From: Catenulispora sp. GP43
GTDB taxonomy: Bacteria; Actinomycetota; Actinomycetes; Streptomycetales; Catenulisporaceae
DNA: 64,000 nt
Assembly (NCBI RefSeq): GCF_041260665.1
Contig: NZ_JBGCCT010000023.1
Span: 1 to 64,000, forward strand
Reading direction: 5' to 3'
A program made the translations under genes and the position numbers. Below the pieces are notes generated by a model, which saw nothing but the letters and a program-made list of their open reading frames with translations, was not told the DNA's origin and did no database searches. Positions 44,104 through 53,215 of this stretch are shown here, piece by piece; the first letter of the stretch is position 1; the number at the start of each line of letters is the position of its first letter.

Positions 44104-44981
44104 CGGTCGCCGCCTTCAGCCGCAACCGCAGCCGCAGCCGCGCTGACGCCGGCTTTGCGCGCGCCATACGCCGCGCGGGCGTCCGCCCGGGCCCCGTACT
44201 CGTACAGCCGCGCGGCCACCATCGCGGGATCGGGCGCGGTCACCACCGCCTCGATCCGGCCGCCGTCCACGAAGACCGCCTGATCGCAGAAGCGCACGAC
44301 CTGCGGGTCGTGGGTGACGATCACGACTGTCGCGCCGTCGGCGGTCTCCCGCAGCAGGCTCAGCACGTTGTGCGCGGTATAGGGGTCGAGCGCGCCGGTC
44401 GGCTCGTCGGCGAAGATCACCTCCGGCCGCGAGACCAGCGCCCGCGCGATCGCCGCCCTCTGCTGCTGCCCGCCCGACAGCTCCGACGGCAGCCGCCGCA
44501 GATGCCCGGCGGTCAGTCCGACGCGCGCCGCCGCGTCCGCGATCCCGTCCCGCTCCACCCGCCGGTGGCCCAGCCGCAGTGGCAACGCGATGTTCTCGGC
44601 GATCGTCAGTTCCGGGACCAAGTTCAGCCCCTGGAACACGAACCCGATCCGCTGCCGCCGCAACACCGTCTGTCGCCGATCGGACAGCGCCTCGAGGTCC
44701 TTGCCACACAGGTGCACCGAACCCGAGCTCGGCTTCTCCAGTCCCGCGGCGCACTGCAGCAGCGTCGACTTCCCGGATCCGGACGCCCCCAGCACGGCGG
44801 TGAACGACCCGGCCGCGAACGCGAGCGACACCCCGTCCAGCGCGGTCACCCGCCCGCGGCCCCGTCCGTAGTACTTGGTCACGCCGTCCAGACGGACCGG
44901 GGCGACGGGGTGTTCGTATTCGTATCCTGCGAAAGGCGCGCCAGTTGTGGTTGCGGTCATGGACTCCAGCATGATCGTCAA
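44100..44981 (-). CDS. ABC transporter ATP-binding protein, MacB/LolD type
   Basis: A 293-residue ATPase with Walker A GASGSGKST, Q-loop VFQGLNLVPELT, signature LSGGQQQR, Walker B VIFADEP and H-loop THDPQ. The 10-residue insert and the sequence around Walker A place it with the LolD/MacB subfamily, which powers FtsX-type permeases. The C-terminus has an extra Ala-rich tail (AAAAAVAAEGGDR). The ATG at 44981 gives the longest form. GGAG lies just before the ATG at 44960, which could be used instead. It is translationally coupled to the permease. The region is next to the 45-59 kb biosynthetic locus and could export its product, but this is only positional evidence. Confidence 0.92.
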   Translation of the reverse strand: MTIMLESMTATTTGAPFAGYEYEHPVAPVRLDGVTKYYGRGRGRVTALDGVSLAFAAGSFTAVLGASGSGKSTLLQCAAGLEKPSSGSVHLCGKDLEALSDRRQTVLRRQRIGFVFQGLNLVPELTIAENIALPLRLGHRRVERDGIADAAARVGLTAGHLRRLPSELSGGQQQRAAIARALVSRPEVIFADEPTGALDPYTAHNVLSLLRETADGATVVIVTHDPQVVRFCDQAVFVDGGRIEAVVTAPDPAMVAARLYEYGARADARAAYGARKAGVSAAAAAVAAEGGDR

Positions 44982-45159
44982 GCGTCGCCGAACCCACCGG
45001 GTACGCCACCGAATCCGGGGTGGGGTTAACCGGGGGGCCGGGGCAGGGGCGGCCGCAGCATCGGCCCGTGACGCGAGCGGCGCGCTCTACGAGTACCGAT
45101 CAGCCACTCGGCCGGCACGGACGAGGTTCTCGGCAAGGACACCGCCATGCTCGTGGCGC

Positions 45160-46266
45160 TCAGGAATGCTCTTTGACGTAGCCCAGAATCAGTTCACTGA
45201 TACCGTCTATCTCGTCGTCGGTCAGCTCGGGGAACACCGGCAGCGCCAGCACCGAGCCGGTGAGCGCGGCCGCGTTCGGGGCCGGCTCGGCGCGGTGCGG
45301 GTGGTGGTCGAACGCGCCGTGCTCGTGTAGCAGGTACGGGTAGCAGGCCATGGTGGTGACGCCGCGCTCCAGCAGGTGCGCGTGTAGACCGTCGCGGTCT
45401 GCGACCCGGATCGTGTACTTGTGGTGGGCGTGCCGGCCCGGTGCGTGGCTGAACGGGACGCCCACCGGTGAGCCGTCGAAGTTGCGGTCGTAGCGCGCCG
45501 CCAAGGCCGCGCGGCGGTCGATCCAGCCGTCCAGGTGCGGCAGCTTCACATCGAGGATCAGGGCCTCGAAGGGGTTGATCCTGCTGTTGAGGCCGAGCCA
45601 GTCGTGCCGGAAGCCGCCCGTCGAGCCGTAGGAGCGTAGGGCCAGGGCCATCTCGGCCAGTTGTGCGTCGTTCGTCAGGACCGCGCCGGCGTTGGACTGG
45701 CTGCCCAGGTGCTTGGTCCAGTTGAAGCTCACGGCCGATGCCGCGCCGACCGTGCCCACCGGGCGGTCGCCGTCGCGGGCGCCCAAGGCCTGGGCGCAGT
45801 CCTCGATCAGTGCGATGCCGTGCTCGCGGGCCAGGTCCGCCAGCGGGGTCAGCGGCAGTGCCTCGCCGAACAGGTGGACCGCGACGATCGCCACGGTCTG
45901 CGGTGTGATCGCCTCGGCGACGCGCGCGGGGTCCATCAGGTACGAGTCGGGGGCGGTATCGACGAAGACCGGCTGGAAACCGGCGCGGACGATGGCGGCG
46001 GCTGTGGCGTAGAAGCCGAAGTCGCACGTGATCACCTCGCCGCCGGGCGGCAGGCTGAAGCAGTTGAGCGCGATGGTCACCGCATCGGTGCCCGAGGCCA
46101 CTCCCACCGCGTGACCGACGCCGGCGTAGCTCGCCAGCGATGTCTCGAACGCCGCCATGGCCCGGGCCGCTGCGTCGTCGTCGGCGAGGTCGAAGCCGCG
46201 CAGGGCTCGTTCGAACTCGGGGGCCAGAGCGGCGTGCTGACGACTGTTGGAATGGAACGCGATCAA
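45160..46266 (-). CDS. DegT/DnrJ/EryC1/StrS-family PLP aminotransferase
   Basis: A 368-residue fold-type I PLP enzyme. It has GVASGTDAVTIAL for phosphate binding, IEDCAQALGA (Asp that pairs with the PLP pyridine nitrogen) and the Schiff-base lysine K185 in SFNWTKHLGSQ. The family transfers an amino group, usually from Glu or Gln, to a keto-sugar or similar ketone or aldehyde in aminosugar and antibiotic pathways. The start is TTG at 46266 with GGGGGGA 9 bases upstream. It is divergent from the radical SAM gene across 240 bases that contain a dyad at 46294, suggesting co-regulation. A second DegT domain is fused to a hydrolase in the opposite operon, so two amination steps or a heterodimer are possible. 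Confidence 0.9.
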   Translation of the reverse strand: MIAFHSNSRQHAALAPEFERALRGFDLADDDAAARAMAAFETSLASYAGVGHAVGVASGTDAVTIALNCFSLPPGGEVITCDFGFYATAAAIVRAGFQPVFVDTAPDSYLMDPARVAEAITPQTVAIVAVHLFGEALPLTPLADLAREHGIALIEDCAQALGARDGDRPVGTVGAASAVSFNWTKHLGSQSNAGAVLTNDAQLAEMALALRSYGSTGGFRHDWLGLNSRINPFEALILDVKLPHLDGWIDRRAALAARYDRNFDGSPVGVPFSHAPGRHAHHKYTIRVADRDGLHAHLLERGVTTMACYPYLLHEHGAFDHHPHRAEPAPNAAALTGSVLALPVFPELTDDEIDGISELILGYVKEHS

Positions 46267-46293
46267 GGTTTCGTCCCCCCGTGGCCTTGATAA

Positions 46294-46324
46294 AGGGCCT
46301 TAGTAAAGCCCTCTTACACGAGGG
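46294..46324. promoter_or_regulatory. overlapping dyads in the divergent promoter of the biosynthetic locus
   Basis: AGGGCCTTAGTAAAGCCCT (46294-46312) is a 19-bp near-perfect palindrome with an AT-rich centre. It overlaps CCCTC-N6-GAGGG (46309-46324). Both lie between the divergent DegT and radical SAM genes, where an operator for both would sit. Confidence 0.5.
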
Positions 46325-46505
46325 GGAGAGTACCTCAGAACACGAACATGGTCTAGACCTTGACCGGGCATCGGGCCCGTGGCAGCGTTTCTGTTCGAAC
46401 CACCAGGGCACGGGGGGATTTTCAGCCAACTGATTCAGGCGACGCATGGCTTCGGCCTGCGCGCAAGGCTCCCCTGCGCCGACGACGTCGACCGAGGGGT
46501 CAGTC

Positions 46506-47711
46506 TTGACATCGCCCGACGAACTCAAGCTCTACGACATCGCCCGGCCCGGCAACCGAGCCGACCTGCCGGTCGTCGCACTCGACGAGGCGCACGCCCC
46601 GAACAAGATGCTCGCCCATCCCGACCTGGTGCGGAAGTTCGTCGCCGGCGAGGACTTCCGGCCGATCCACATGCGGATCGGCATCATGGGCGCCTGCAAC
46701 ATGCGCTGCAACTTCTGCAACTTCCACTCGCCGAACGAAGAGAACTTCTACGACCTGTTCTCCTTCAAGGACTCCATCCCCACCGCCAAGGCCTCCGGCC
46801 TGATGCGCGAGTTCGCCGCCACCGGCGGCCGCGCGGTGACCTTCTGCGGCAGCGGCGAGTGCACCATCCACCCCGGGTACACCGAGATCTGCCAGGCCGC
46901 GCACGATGCCGGCTTGCGGATCGGCCTGATCACCAACGGCTCCCGGCTCGGCGTGGACAAGGTCGCGGACTGTGTCGCCGCCACCCACACCTGGGTCCGC
47001 ATCGGCATGAATGCGGGCAGCGAGGAGAACTTCAACCGGATCACCCGGGACCACGACCAGACCTACGCGACCTTCGGCGACACGCCCCGCCGCCTGCGCG
47101 ACGCGGCCGTGGACCCCGAGTTCCGGGTGGGGTTCAACTTCGTGATCACGGCGGAGAACTACCACGAGATCCGGCCGGCCGCCGAGCTCGCGGCCCGCTC
47201 CGGCGCGCACTACATCCGGTTCGAGCCGGAGTTCTACTCGGCGCTCGGCCACCAGACGGTCGAGGACATCATGGCGGAGGTCTCCGAGGCGCTCAACGAG
47301 GTCGCGGGACTGAGCACCGAGGAGTTCGAGGTCTCCATCCCGAAGCTGGACCGCGGCCCGATGGACCAGGTGGAGGAGGTCGAGGGAGACTTCGAGCACT
47401 GCCACTACAGCCGGTTCGTCACGGCGGTCGGCGCCGACGGCAACCTCTACCCGTGTCCCCAGGTGCACCTGAACAGCCGATACCTCATCGGCAACGTCCT
47501 GGAGGACGGCTACCTCCAGGTCCTCGAAGGCGGTAAGCGCGCGGAGTGGGAGGAGAGCAATCCGCGCCGTACCGACCTGTGCAAGTCGTGCTTCTACCGC
47601 CCGCAGAACGAGCTTCTCGAATGGGTGAAGCGGGGCAACGTGCACCTCGACGAGGTCCTGGACACCTACGCCATCGAGATTCCGCGGACACTGCATGCCG
47701 ACTTCGTCTGA
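46506..47711 (+). CDS. radical SAM enzyme with SPASM-like C-terminal cysteines
   Basis: About 401 residues from the TTG at 46506. Residues C64-x3-C68-x2-C71 (ACNMRCNFC) bind the [4Fe-4S] cluster that cleaves S-adenosylmethionine. GGE-like loop and strand motifs follow (VTFCGSGECTIHPG, ITNGSRLG). The C-terminal part has YPCPQVH, a GNVLEDGYLQ strand and CKSCFYRP, the pattern of a SPASM/twitch auxiliary cluster. Such enzymes make radical modifications of sugars, peptides or other small molecules. No precursor-peptide gene is seen, so a non-peptide substrate is more likely. GAGGGG lies before the TTG; an ATG at 46446 is an alternative. The next gene overlaps by 17 bases. Substrate unknown. Confidence 0.87.
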   Translation: MTSPDELKLYDIARPGNRADLPVVALDEAHAPNKMLAHPDLVRKFVAGEDFRPIHMRIGIMGACNMRCNFCNFHSPNEENFYDLFSFKDSIPTAKASGLMREFAATGGRAVTFCGSGECTIHPGYTEICQAAHDAGLRIGLITNGSRLGVDKVADCVAATHTWVRIGMNAGSEENFNRITRDHDQTYATFGDTPRRLRDAAVDPEFRVGFNFVITAENYHEIRPAAELAARSGAHYIRFEPEFYSALGHQTVEDIMAEVSEALNEVAGLSTEEFEVSIPKLDRGPMDQVEEVEGDFEHCHYSRFVTAVGADGNLYPCPQVHLNSRYLIGNVLEDGYLQVLEGGKRAEWEESNPRRTDLCKSCFYRPQNELLEWVKRGNVHLDEVLDTYAIEIPRTLHADFV

Positions 47712-49872
47712 CGGCTTCGCGGCCTCGGCCTCGGCTCCGGCGCAGGCCGACGCGGGCGCGCTCGGGTCGCCGCTGCCGCCGGTGCCGCCGGTGCCGAGGC
47801 TGCATCCGCGGCCCGACCGCGGCGGGTTCGAGCCCTGGCGCCGACGCGTCCGCGCCGCCGTCGCCCGGCTCGCAGCGGCACCCGCCGACCTCACTGGAGC
47901 GCTTCAGGCCGAGCTGCTGGCGACGTCGACGGCAGCGGGCCTGGCGCATGAGACGTACCGGATCCAGGCGGCCGACATCGGATTCACCGCGGTTCTCACG
48001 CGGTCGCAGGAGCGGCCCGGACCCCTGCCCGGCGTCGTCGTGTGTCCCGGCCGCAACGCCGTGGCCGGCCAGGTCGCGGGAGCGGAGGCGCCGGACTTCC
48101 CGGACCGCGCGGTCGCGGCGCGGCTCGCCGAAGCCGGATTCCTGACGCTGACCCTCGACTACGGCTTCGCCGGCAGCCTGGATCCGGACCGGCTGGCCGG
48201 CCGCGACGAGGCCGCCGTCCTGGCTCATCAGTACGCTGCGATCGGTCGGCCGCTGCTGGGCATCCTGGCCCGCAACGCCGCGATCGCACTGCGCTGGCTG
48301 GAGGGCGACGGTGGCGCGCAGCCGGGTCGCGTCGGCCTGTTCGGGCACAGCCTCGGCGGCGCCGTCGCGCTGCACGCGGCGCTTTCGCTCGACCGCCCGG
48401 TGCCGGTCTGCACCGCGAGCCACCTGGGCGGGTACCGGATCCTCGGCTACGGGCATCCGGCCCTGCTGCTGCCCGGCATCGCGCGGCACGCGGACCTGGC
48501 CGACCTGTACGGTGCGCTGGCGCCGGCTCCTGTGCAGCTGCAATACGGGACGCTCGACCCCGAGCTCGACCCGGCCGACAGCGCGGCGGCCGGCGCGGCG
48601 GTCGCCGGGATCTACGCGGCGGCCGGTGCCGGCGACCTCGTCGAACTGCGCGAGCTGCGCATGGGGCACGGCACGTCGGTCGCGGACGCTGTCGGGTTCT
48701 TCGAACGCACGCTGGGCACCGACGACGCTGCCGGCACACAGAAGCGGCCGACTCCGATCGCCGGCGTCCGCATCCATTTCGACACCGCGATGCGCGAGGA
48801 AGTCACCGACGCGGTCGACGAGATCCTCGATTCCGGCATGCTGACGCTCGGGGCGAAGGTCGCCGAGTTCGAGAGGGAACTCGAAGCGTGGACCGGCGGG
48901 CCCACGGTGGCGGTCGACTCCGGCTCGGCTGCGCTGGAAATGGCGATGCGCCGGATCGACGTGGCCGGCCGCGTCGTCCTGACCCCGGTCAACACGTTCT
49001 ACGCCACCGCCGCGGCCGCGCTGCGAGCCGGCGCCGACGTCGACTTCGTGGACCTCGAACCTGAGGGCCTGGGCATGGACCCGGACGCGCTGGCCGAACG
49101 GCTGAGCGTCTACGGATCGCGGGTCGCGGCCGTCGTCACAGTGCACATCGGCGGCTTCGTCTCCCCGGCGCTGCCCCGGATCATCGAGCTCTGCCACGCC
49201 CGCGGCATTCCGGTGATCGAGGACGTCGCGCACGCCTTCGGCAGCGCACTGGACGGCCGGCGGGCCGGGTCGATCGCCGACCACGGCGCCTTCTCCTTCT
49301 ACCCGACGAAGGTCCTGACCTCCGCCGAAGGCGGTGCCGTCACGGCGTCCGACCCGGAAGCGCTGGACGTCATGCGCAGGCTGCGCGACCACGGTCGCAC
49401 CAAGCCCGGCGCGACCACCCACGACTGCCTGGGCAGCAACTGGCGGATGAGCGAAGTCCACGCCGCAGTCGGCCTGGCCCAGCTCCGGGTGTTCGGTGAG
49501 CGGGTCGCTCAGCGCGCCGCCATCGCAGAGCGCTACGACGCGTGGCTGGCACAGGTCGGCGGGCTGCGAATCGTCCCGCCTCCGCCCGGCTGCTCGACCA
49601 CTTGGTACAAGTACATCGCCGAGTTGCCCGAGGACGTGGACCGTGCGGCGCTGAAGGCGAGACTGCGCTCGCAGCACGGTGTGGCGCTGGCCGGTGAGGT
49701 CTACGACCTGCTGCTCACTGATCAGCCGATCTTCTCCGCGCTGCGTGCACCGGGCCGGTTCCCGCAGGCCGAGCGGTTCGCCGCGCGCCACATCTGCCTG
49801 CCGATCTACGCCGGCCTGTCCGTCGGGGACCAGGAACGGATCGTCGCGGCGTTGCTCAAGGAACTGACATGA
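47695..49872 (+). CDS. fusion protein: alpha/beta hydrolase + DegT/DnrJ aminotransferase
   Basis: A 725-residue protein with two enzymes in one chain. Residues about 1-350 are an alpha/beta hydrolase with FGHSLGGAV (Ser219 as nucleophile) and a probable Asp/His in LDPELDP and RMGHGTS. Residues about 355-725 are a DegT/StrS-type aminotransferase with VDSGSAALEMAM, VIEDVAHAFGS and the PLP lysine K539 in SFYPTKVLTS. The join lies in a short linker (TQKRPTPIAGVRIHFDTAMR) and both halves look complete. The ATG overlaps the radical SAM stop by 17 bases and the next gene overlaps by 4. Both domains keep their key residues, so a bifunctional hydrolase/transaminase is inferred. I know of no named family with this exact fusion. 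Confidence 0.88.
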   Translation: MPTSSDGFAASASAPAQADAGALGSPLPPVPPVPRLHPRPDRGGFEPWRRRVRAAVARLAAAPADLTGALQAELLATSTAAGLAHETYRIQAADIGFTAVLTRSQERPGPLPGVVVCPGRNAVAGQVAGAEAPDFPDRAVAARLAEAGFLTLTLDYGFAGSLDPDRLAGRDEAAVLAHQYAAIGRPLLGILARNAAIALRWLEGDGGAQPGRVGLFGHSLGGAVALHAALSLDRPVPVCTASHLGGYRILGYGHPALLLPGIARHADLADLYGALAPAPVQLQYGTLDPELDPADSAAAGAAVAGIYAAAGAGDLVELRELRMGHGTSVADAVGFFERTLGTDDAAGTQKRPTPIAGVRIHFDTAMREEVTDAVDEILDSGMLTLGAKVAEFERELEAWTGGPTVAVDSGSAALEMAMRRIDVAGRVVLTPVNTFYATAAAALRAGADVDFVDLEPEGLGMDPDALAERLSVYGSRVAAVVTVHIGGFVSPALPRIIELCHARGIPVIEDVAHAFGSALDGRRAGSIADHGAFSFYPTKVLTSAEGGAVTASDPEALDVMRRLRDHGRTKPGATTHDCLGSNWRMSEVHAAVGLAQLRVFGERVAQRAAIAERYDAWLAQVGGLRIVPPPPGCSTTWYKYIAELPEDVDRAALKARLRSQHGVALAGEVYDLLLTDQPIFSALRAPGRFPQAERFAARHICLPIYAGLSVGDQERIVAALLKELT

Positions 49873-51110
49873 GCGGCAGTCTGGCGGGCTCGTCGGTTCC
49901 GCTCGTGCGCCTGGGAGAGTGGTACAGCTCGCTCGACACCGCACCGGCGCCGGCGCCCGGCCTGCCCGAGCTGTCCATGGCGCCCGAGATCCTGGTCCGC
50001 AGCGACGCCAGACGGCTGCGGTCCCGAGCCGCGGTACCGGTCCCGGACCGGGCTTCGCGGGTCGAGATCCTGTCCCGGGCCTTGGAGCTGTACTTGCGGG
50101 GCGACGTCGAGGTCGGTGCCGAGGTCGGTGCCGAGGTCCAGTCGCCCGAGGATTTCAAAACCCTGATGTGGCAGGCGGCGGGGCTGTCGGAGGTGCTGGT
50201 CGACCGCTGGAGCGGCATGCTCGTCGACGAGCTGGCCGGACTGCACCAGCAAGCCGCGTCACAGGAGCCTGATGCCGCGGACGGTGTCCGGATCGGCCTT
50301 GTGTGGCTGCCCGGCAACACCTTCACGTGCCTGATCGCGGTGTTGGAGACGGCGTTGTCCGGAGCCGCCGTGTGGGTACGCCCCAGCACGCGCGAACCGT
50401 ACTCCGCACTGCGCCTGGTCTCGGCGATGCTTCAGGCGGGGTGGCCCCGCGAGCTGGTCGGCTTCTATCCCTGCGCGCAGTCCGTGCTCCGGCCGCTCAT
50501 CGCGGTGACGGATCGCCAGATCGTCTACGGGGGCGCCGATGTCTGTGCCGCCCTGCGCGACGTGCCGAGCGCCGTACTCCGGGGGCCGCTGCGGGTGTGC
50601 GCCGTCGTGCCGCAGAACGCCGATGCCGAATCGGCGGCGGCGTGGCTGGCTCCGCTGATCGCCTCGGACTCCGGCCGTTTCTGCACCGCCGTCCGCGCGG
50701 TCTTGTGCCTCGGCGAGCCCGACACGATCGCCAAGGCGCTGGCCTCCCGTCTCGACGCGATCCCGTTCGCGCCTTCCGACCCCGACCTTCCGTTGGCTGC
50801 TTTCCCTCGCCGGGACCGTGCGGCCGCGCTCGCCGCGTCGGTCGAGGGGATGCTCGGCGCGGGCGACATCCGCCTCACCGCGCGGCCGGTGCTCGGCAGC
50901 CACGACGGAACCGCGTTCCTCGCGCCGACGCTCTTCCTTCTCGAAGGCCGCGAAGACGCCGCGTGGGATGATCCTGCGCTCATGGGATACGAAGCTCCGT
51001 TCCCCGTGGCCTCCGTGCTGGCGGTGACGTCGCAGCAGGCTGAAACCCTGACCGCCGGCGCGGACGTCGTCCACCGGATGCCGGCGGCGGACTCGTGGAG
51101 CGTGCGATGA
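49869..51110 (+). CDS. LuxC-like acyl reductase (aldehyde dehydrogenase superfamily)
   Basis: A 413-residue ALDH-superfamily protein of the LuxC/acyl-CoA-reductase group. It has a nucleotide-binding segment (GLVWLPGNTFTCLIAVLETA, VWVRPSTREPYSALRL), YPCAQSVLRP, and the catalytic cysteine C272 in SGRFCTAVRAV, the position of the GQxC motif. LuxC reduces an activated acid (acyl-thioester or acyl-enzyme) to an aldehyde using NADPH. The gene starts within the previous stop (ATGA) and its own stop overlaps the start of a LuxE-like gene, the same order of partners as in lux fatty-acid reductase. It is somewhat shorter than LuxC (about 480). A short tandem VGAEVGAE occurs near residue 82. Substrate unknown. 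Confidence 0.75.
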   Translation: MSGSLAGSSVPLVRLGEWYSSLDTAPAPAPGLPELSMAPEILVRSDARRLRSRAAVPVPDRASRVEILSRALELYLRGDVEVGAEVGAEVQSPEDFKTLMWQAAGLSEVLVDRWSGMLVDELAGLHQQAASQEPDAADGVRIGLVWLPGNTFTCLIAVLETALSGAAVWVRPSTREPYSALRLVSAMLQAGWPRELVGFYPCAQSVLRPLIAVTDRQIVYGGADVCAALRDVPSAVLRGPLRVCAVVPQNADAESAAAWLAPLIASDSGRFCTAVRAVLCLGEPDTIAKALASRLDAIPFAPSDPDLPLAAFPRRDRAAALAASVEGMLGAGDIRLTARPVLGSHDGTAFLAPTLFLLEGREDAAWDDPALMGYEAPFPVASVLAVTSQQAETLTAGADVVHRMPAADSWSVR

Positions 51111-52237
51111 CTACGACCACGACCACGACCTCATCGAGCTTCGAACTCGCGGACGCCGCGTCCATGGCCGACGAGCTACGGCGCGCCGTGCCGGAACTCG
51201 CCGTCGACCTGGACGAGTGGACCCGCCGGATGATGCGCTGGCACTTCTCCGAGGACACCGGTGCGCCGCTGTGGCTGGATCGGCGCGACCAGCTCGGCTT
51301 CGATCCGCTGAGCGACGTGACGTGCTTCGAGGACCTACGCCGGTTCGGCGTGTTCGACAAGGGACGGCTGCGCGGCGCCGCCGTGCGCGACCTCCTGCCG
51401 CGCGGCTACGCGGGCCGGCCGTTCCGGGTCTTCGAGACCGGCGGCAGCAGCGGCCGCCCCTGCCGCATCGTCAGTGTCACGCACACGGCCGACGACGTCC
51501 GCGCGTACGCGGCGATGCTGCGCGTGCGGGGTGTCGCAGGGCACGACATCATCGCCATGACCCCGAGCGGACCGCACGACTACGGGCACTTCGTCCAGGC
51601 GCTCGGGGACAGCTGGCACGGCGCCGTGTGCGCGGTGGACTTCGACCCTCGCTGGGTCAAGGAAGAACTGCGCGACGGCGCCGACCCGGACGGATACGTC
51701 GCCCATCTGGTGGCCCAGACCGAACAGCTGCTGCGGCGCCGGGAGGCCGGGCTGCTGTTCGCGACCACCAAACTGCTGCTGGCACTGGCGGCGCGGCTGG
51801 AGCACCCGCTGGCGGACTACGGCGTCCGCGCGGCCTGTACCGGCGGGACGTCGGGCACGCTGGAAGAGGAACGCTTCCTGCGCGAGGAGTTCCTCGGCGG
51901 CGTCCAGTGGATCGACACCTATGGCAACACCCTGGTGGGCCACGCTCTCCAGGCCGATCCGGGGCCGGACGGCCGCCCGCGCGGCTATCACCTCCCGCCG
52001 CCCCTCGGAGTGATCCGGGTCGCCGACCCGGACGACTGGACGTCCGACGTCGCCTACGGCGGGCGCGGCCGCGTCGTCACCACGACGCTGCTGCGGGATC
52101 TGTTCATCCCGAACCTGATCGAGCGCGACAGCGCGGTGCGGATGCCGCCGCACCCCTGGTTCCCCTGGGACGGGGTCAGCCAGGTCGCCCCCTTCGGCCG
52201 CGGCGATGTCGCCGAAGCCGTCGAAGGCGTGTATTGA
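51107..52237 (+). CDS. LuxE-like acyl-protein synthetase / acid-activating ligase
   Basis: A 376-residue ANL-like adenylation protein of the LuxE/PaaK-like type. The ATP-binding loop is FETGGSSGRPCRI (family: TSGTTGxP), followed by TGGTSGTLEEERFLREEF and YGNTLVGHAL, where the family has a Y-G-x-T-E motif. LuxE activates an acid as acyl-AMP and holds the acyl group for reduction by LuxC, which is encoded directly upstream with overlapping codons (ATGA). The start is ATG 51107 with poly-Thr codons right after it. This pair plausibly converts a carboxylic acid to an aldehyde. No LuxD-like thioesterase is separate, but the upstream fusion has an alpha/beta hydrolase domain. The C-terminal small domain of ANL enzymes is reduced. 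Confidence 0.75.
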   Translation: MTTTTTTTSSSFELADAASMADELRRAVPELAVDLDEWTRRMMRWHFSEDTGAPLWLDRRDQLGFDPLSDVTCFEDLRRFGVFDKGRLRGAAVRDLLPRGYAGRPFRVFETGGSSGRPCRIVSVTHTADDVRAYAAMLRVRGVAGHDIIAMTPSGPHDYGHFVQALGDSWHGAVCAVDFDPRWVKEELRDGADPDGYVAHLVAQTEQLLRRREAGLLFATTKLLLALAARLEHPLADYGVRAACTGGTSGTLEEERFLREEFLGGVQWIDTYGNTLVGHALQADPGPDGRPRGYHLPPPLGVIRVADPDDWTSDVAYGGRGRVVTTTLLRDLFIPNLIERDSAVRMPPHPWFPWDGVSQVAPFGRGDVAEAVEGVY

Positions 52238-52259
52238 ACCGCCGGTTTTTGGAAGGGAT

Positions 52260-53111
52260 GTGATTGCGCTGTACAGCTCAAACGGGGTCCCCGTCGAGTT
52301 CGACAGCCGGTACTTCGCGCCCATGCGGGACAGTACCGAGCTGCTCGGCCGTCCGCGGGAGCTGCGTGACCGCTACCAGCAGGACGGGTATGTGTTGTTG
52401 CGCGGCATCCTCGACCCGGTCGAGGTGATGCGGATCCGCGGCGCCTACTTCTCGCTGTTCCCCGAGGGCTATCTCAGGCCGGGGACGGCGCCCGCCGCCG
52501 GCGTCTACTCGGGACAGACCGCGCCCGCCATGCCGCACGGCGTGGCCGGACACCCGGCCCACACCTTCGTCCGCAGCGCCGAGTACGCCCGGTTCGCCGA
52601 GGCACCGCGCCTCGCCGAGCTCGCCGAGGTGCTGCTCGACGGTCCGGTGGCGTTGCTGCCGCGCAAAGTGCTGCGGCACTTCGACCGGGAGAGCAAGCAG
52701 GCGTCGCGGGCCCACGTGGACCGGGCCTACCCGAGCGGCGGGGATATGGTGACCGCGTGGATCACGCTGGGCGACTGCCCGATCGACCGCGGCGGGGTGA
52801 TCTACCTGTCCGATTCGCAACGCCTGCCGGCCGAGGCCGGGGACCTCGAACGGAGCGTCACCGACCGGCCGTACGACCCGCGCCCGATCAGCCACGACCT
52901 GGCCTGGACCGCGCGCACGGTCGGCGGGCGCTGGCTGTGGACGGACTTCCGGGTCGGCGACGTCGCGCTGCACTGCCCTGACCTCATCCACGCGTCGCTG
53001 GACAACACCACAGACATCGCGCGGCTGTCCACGGACCTGCGGTTCCAGCGCGCGGAAGAGCCGGTGGACCCGCGCTGGGCCGTGCCGTGGGCCGCGGACG
53101 ACGGGGCATAG
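52260..53111 (+). CDS. phytanoyl-CoA dioxygenase (PhyH)-type Fe(II)/2-oxoglutarate oxygenase
   Basis: A 283-residue cupin-fold oxygenase. Ligands to iron are H152-x-D154 (AHVDRAY) and H244 (DLIHASLDN), and R255/R261 in IARLSTDLRFQ would bind 2-oxoglutarate. N-terminal DGYVLLRGILDP is the family opening. Such enzymes hydroxylate or otherwise oxidise unactivated carbons in natural-product pathways. The GTG at 52260 is preceded by GGAAGGG; the frame is open to 52206, overlapping the previous gene, but the ribosome site supports the shorter form. It is 22 bases after the LuxE-like gene and 104 bases before a glycosyltransferase. Substrate unknown. Confidence 0.85.
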   Translation: MIALYSSNGVPVEFDSRYFAPMRDSTELLGRPRELRDRYQQDGYVLLRGILDPVEVMRIRGAYFSLFPEGYLRPGTAPAAGVYSGQTAPAMPHGVAGHPAHTFVRSAEYARFAEAPRLAELAEVLLDGPVALLPRKVLRHFDRESKQASRAHVDRAYPSGGDMVTAWITLGDCPIDRGGVIYLSDSQRLPAEAGDLERSVTDRPYDPRPISHDLAWTARTVGGRWLWTDFRVGDVALHCPDLIHASLDNTTDIARLSTDLRFQRAEEPVDPRWAVPWAADDGA

Positions 53112-53215
53112 ACCTTCGGGTCTGGCCTTCGCCGGGCCCGGCACACCACCACACCGCCCACGTGCGCAGCCCATCGCGGCGCACCTGACGACGTAACGTT
53201 CCTTGGAGACACCCC

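Noticed and set aside
46446-47711. radical SAM gene as a RiPP maturase
   Set aside because: I found no short precursor-peptide gene with a ribosome site in the 2 kb around it, and the neighbours handle sugars and small acids.
49869-52237. LuxC/LuxE-like pair as part of a bioluminescence (lux) operon
   Set aside because: No luciferase (LuxA/LuxB) or flavin reductase is present; the neighbours point to biosynthesis.
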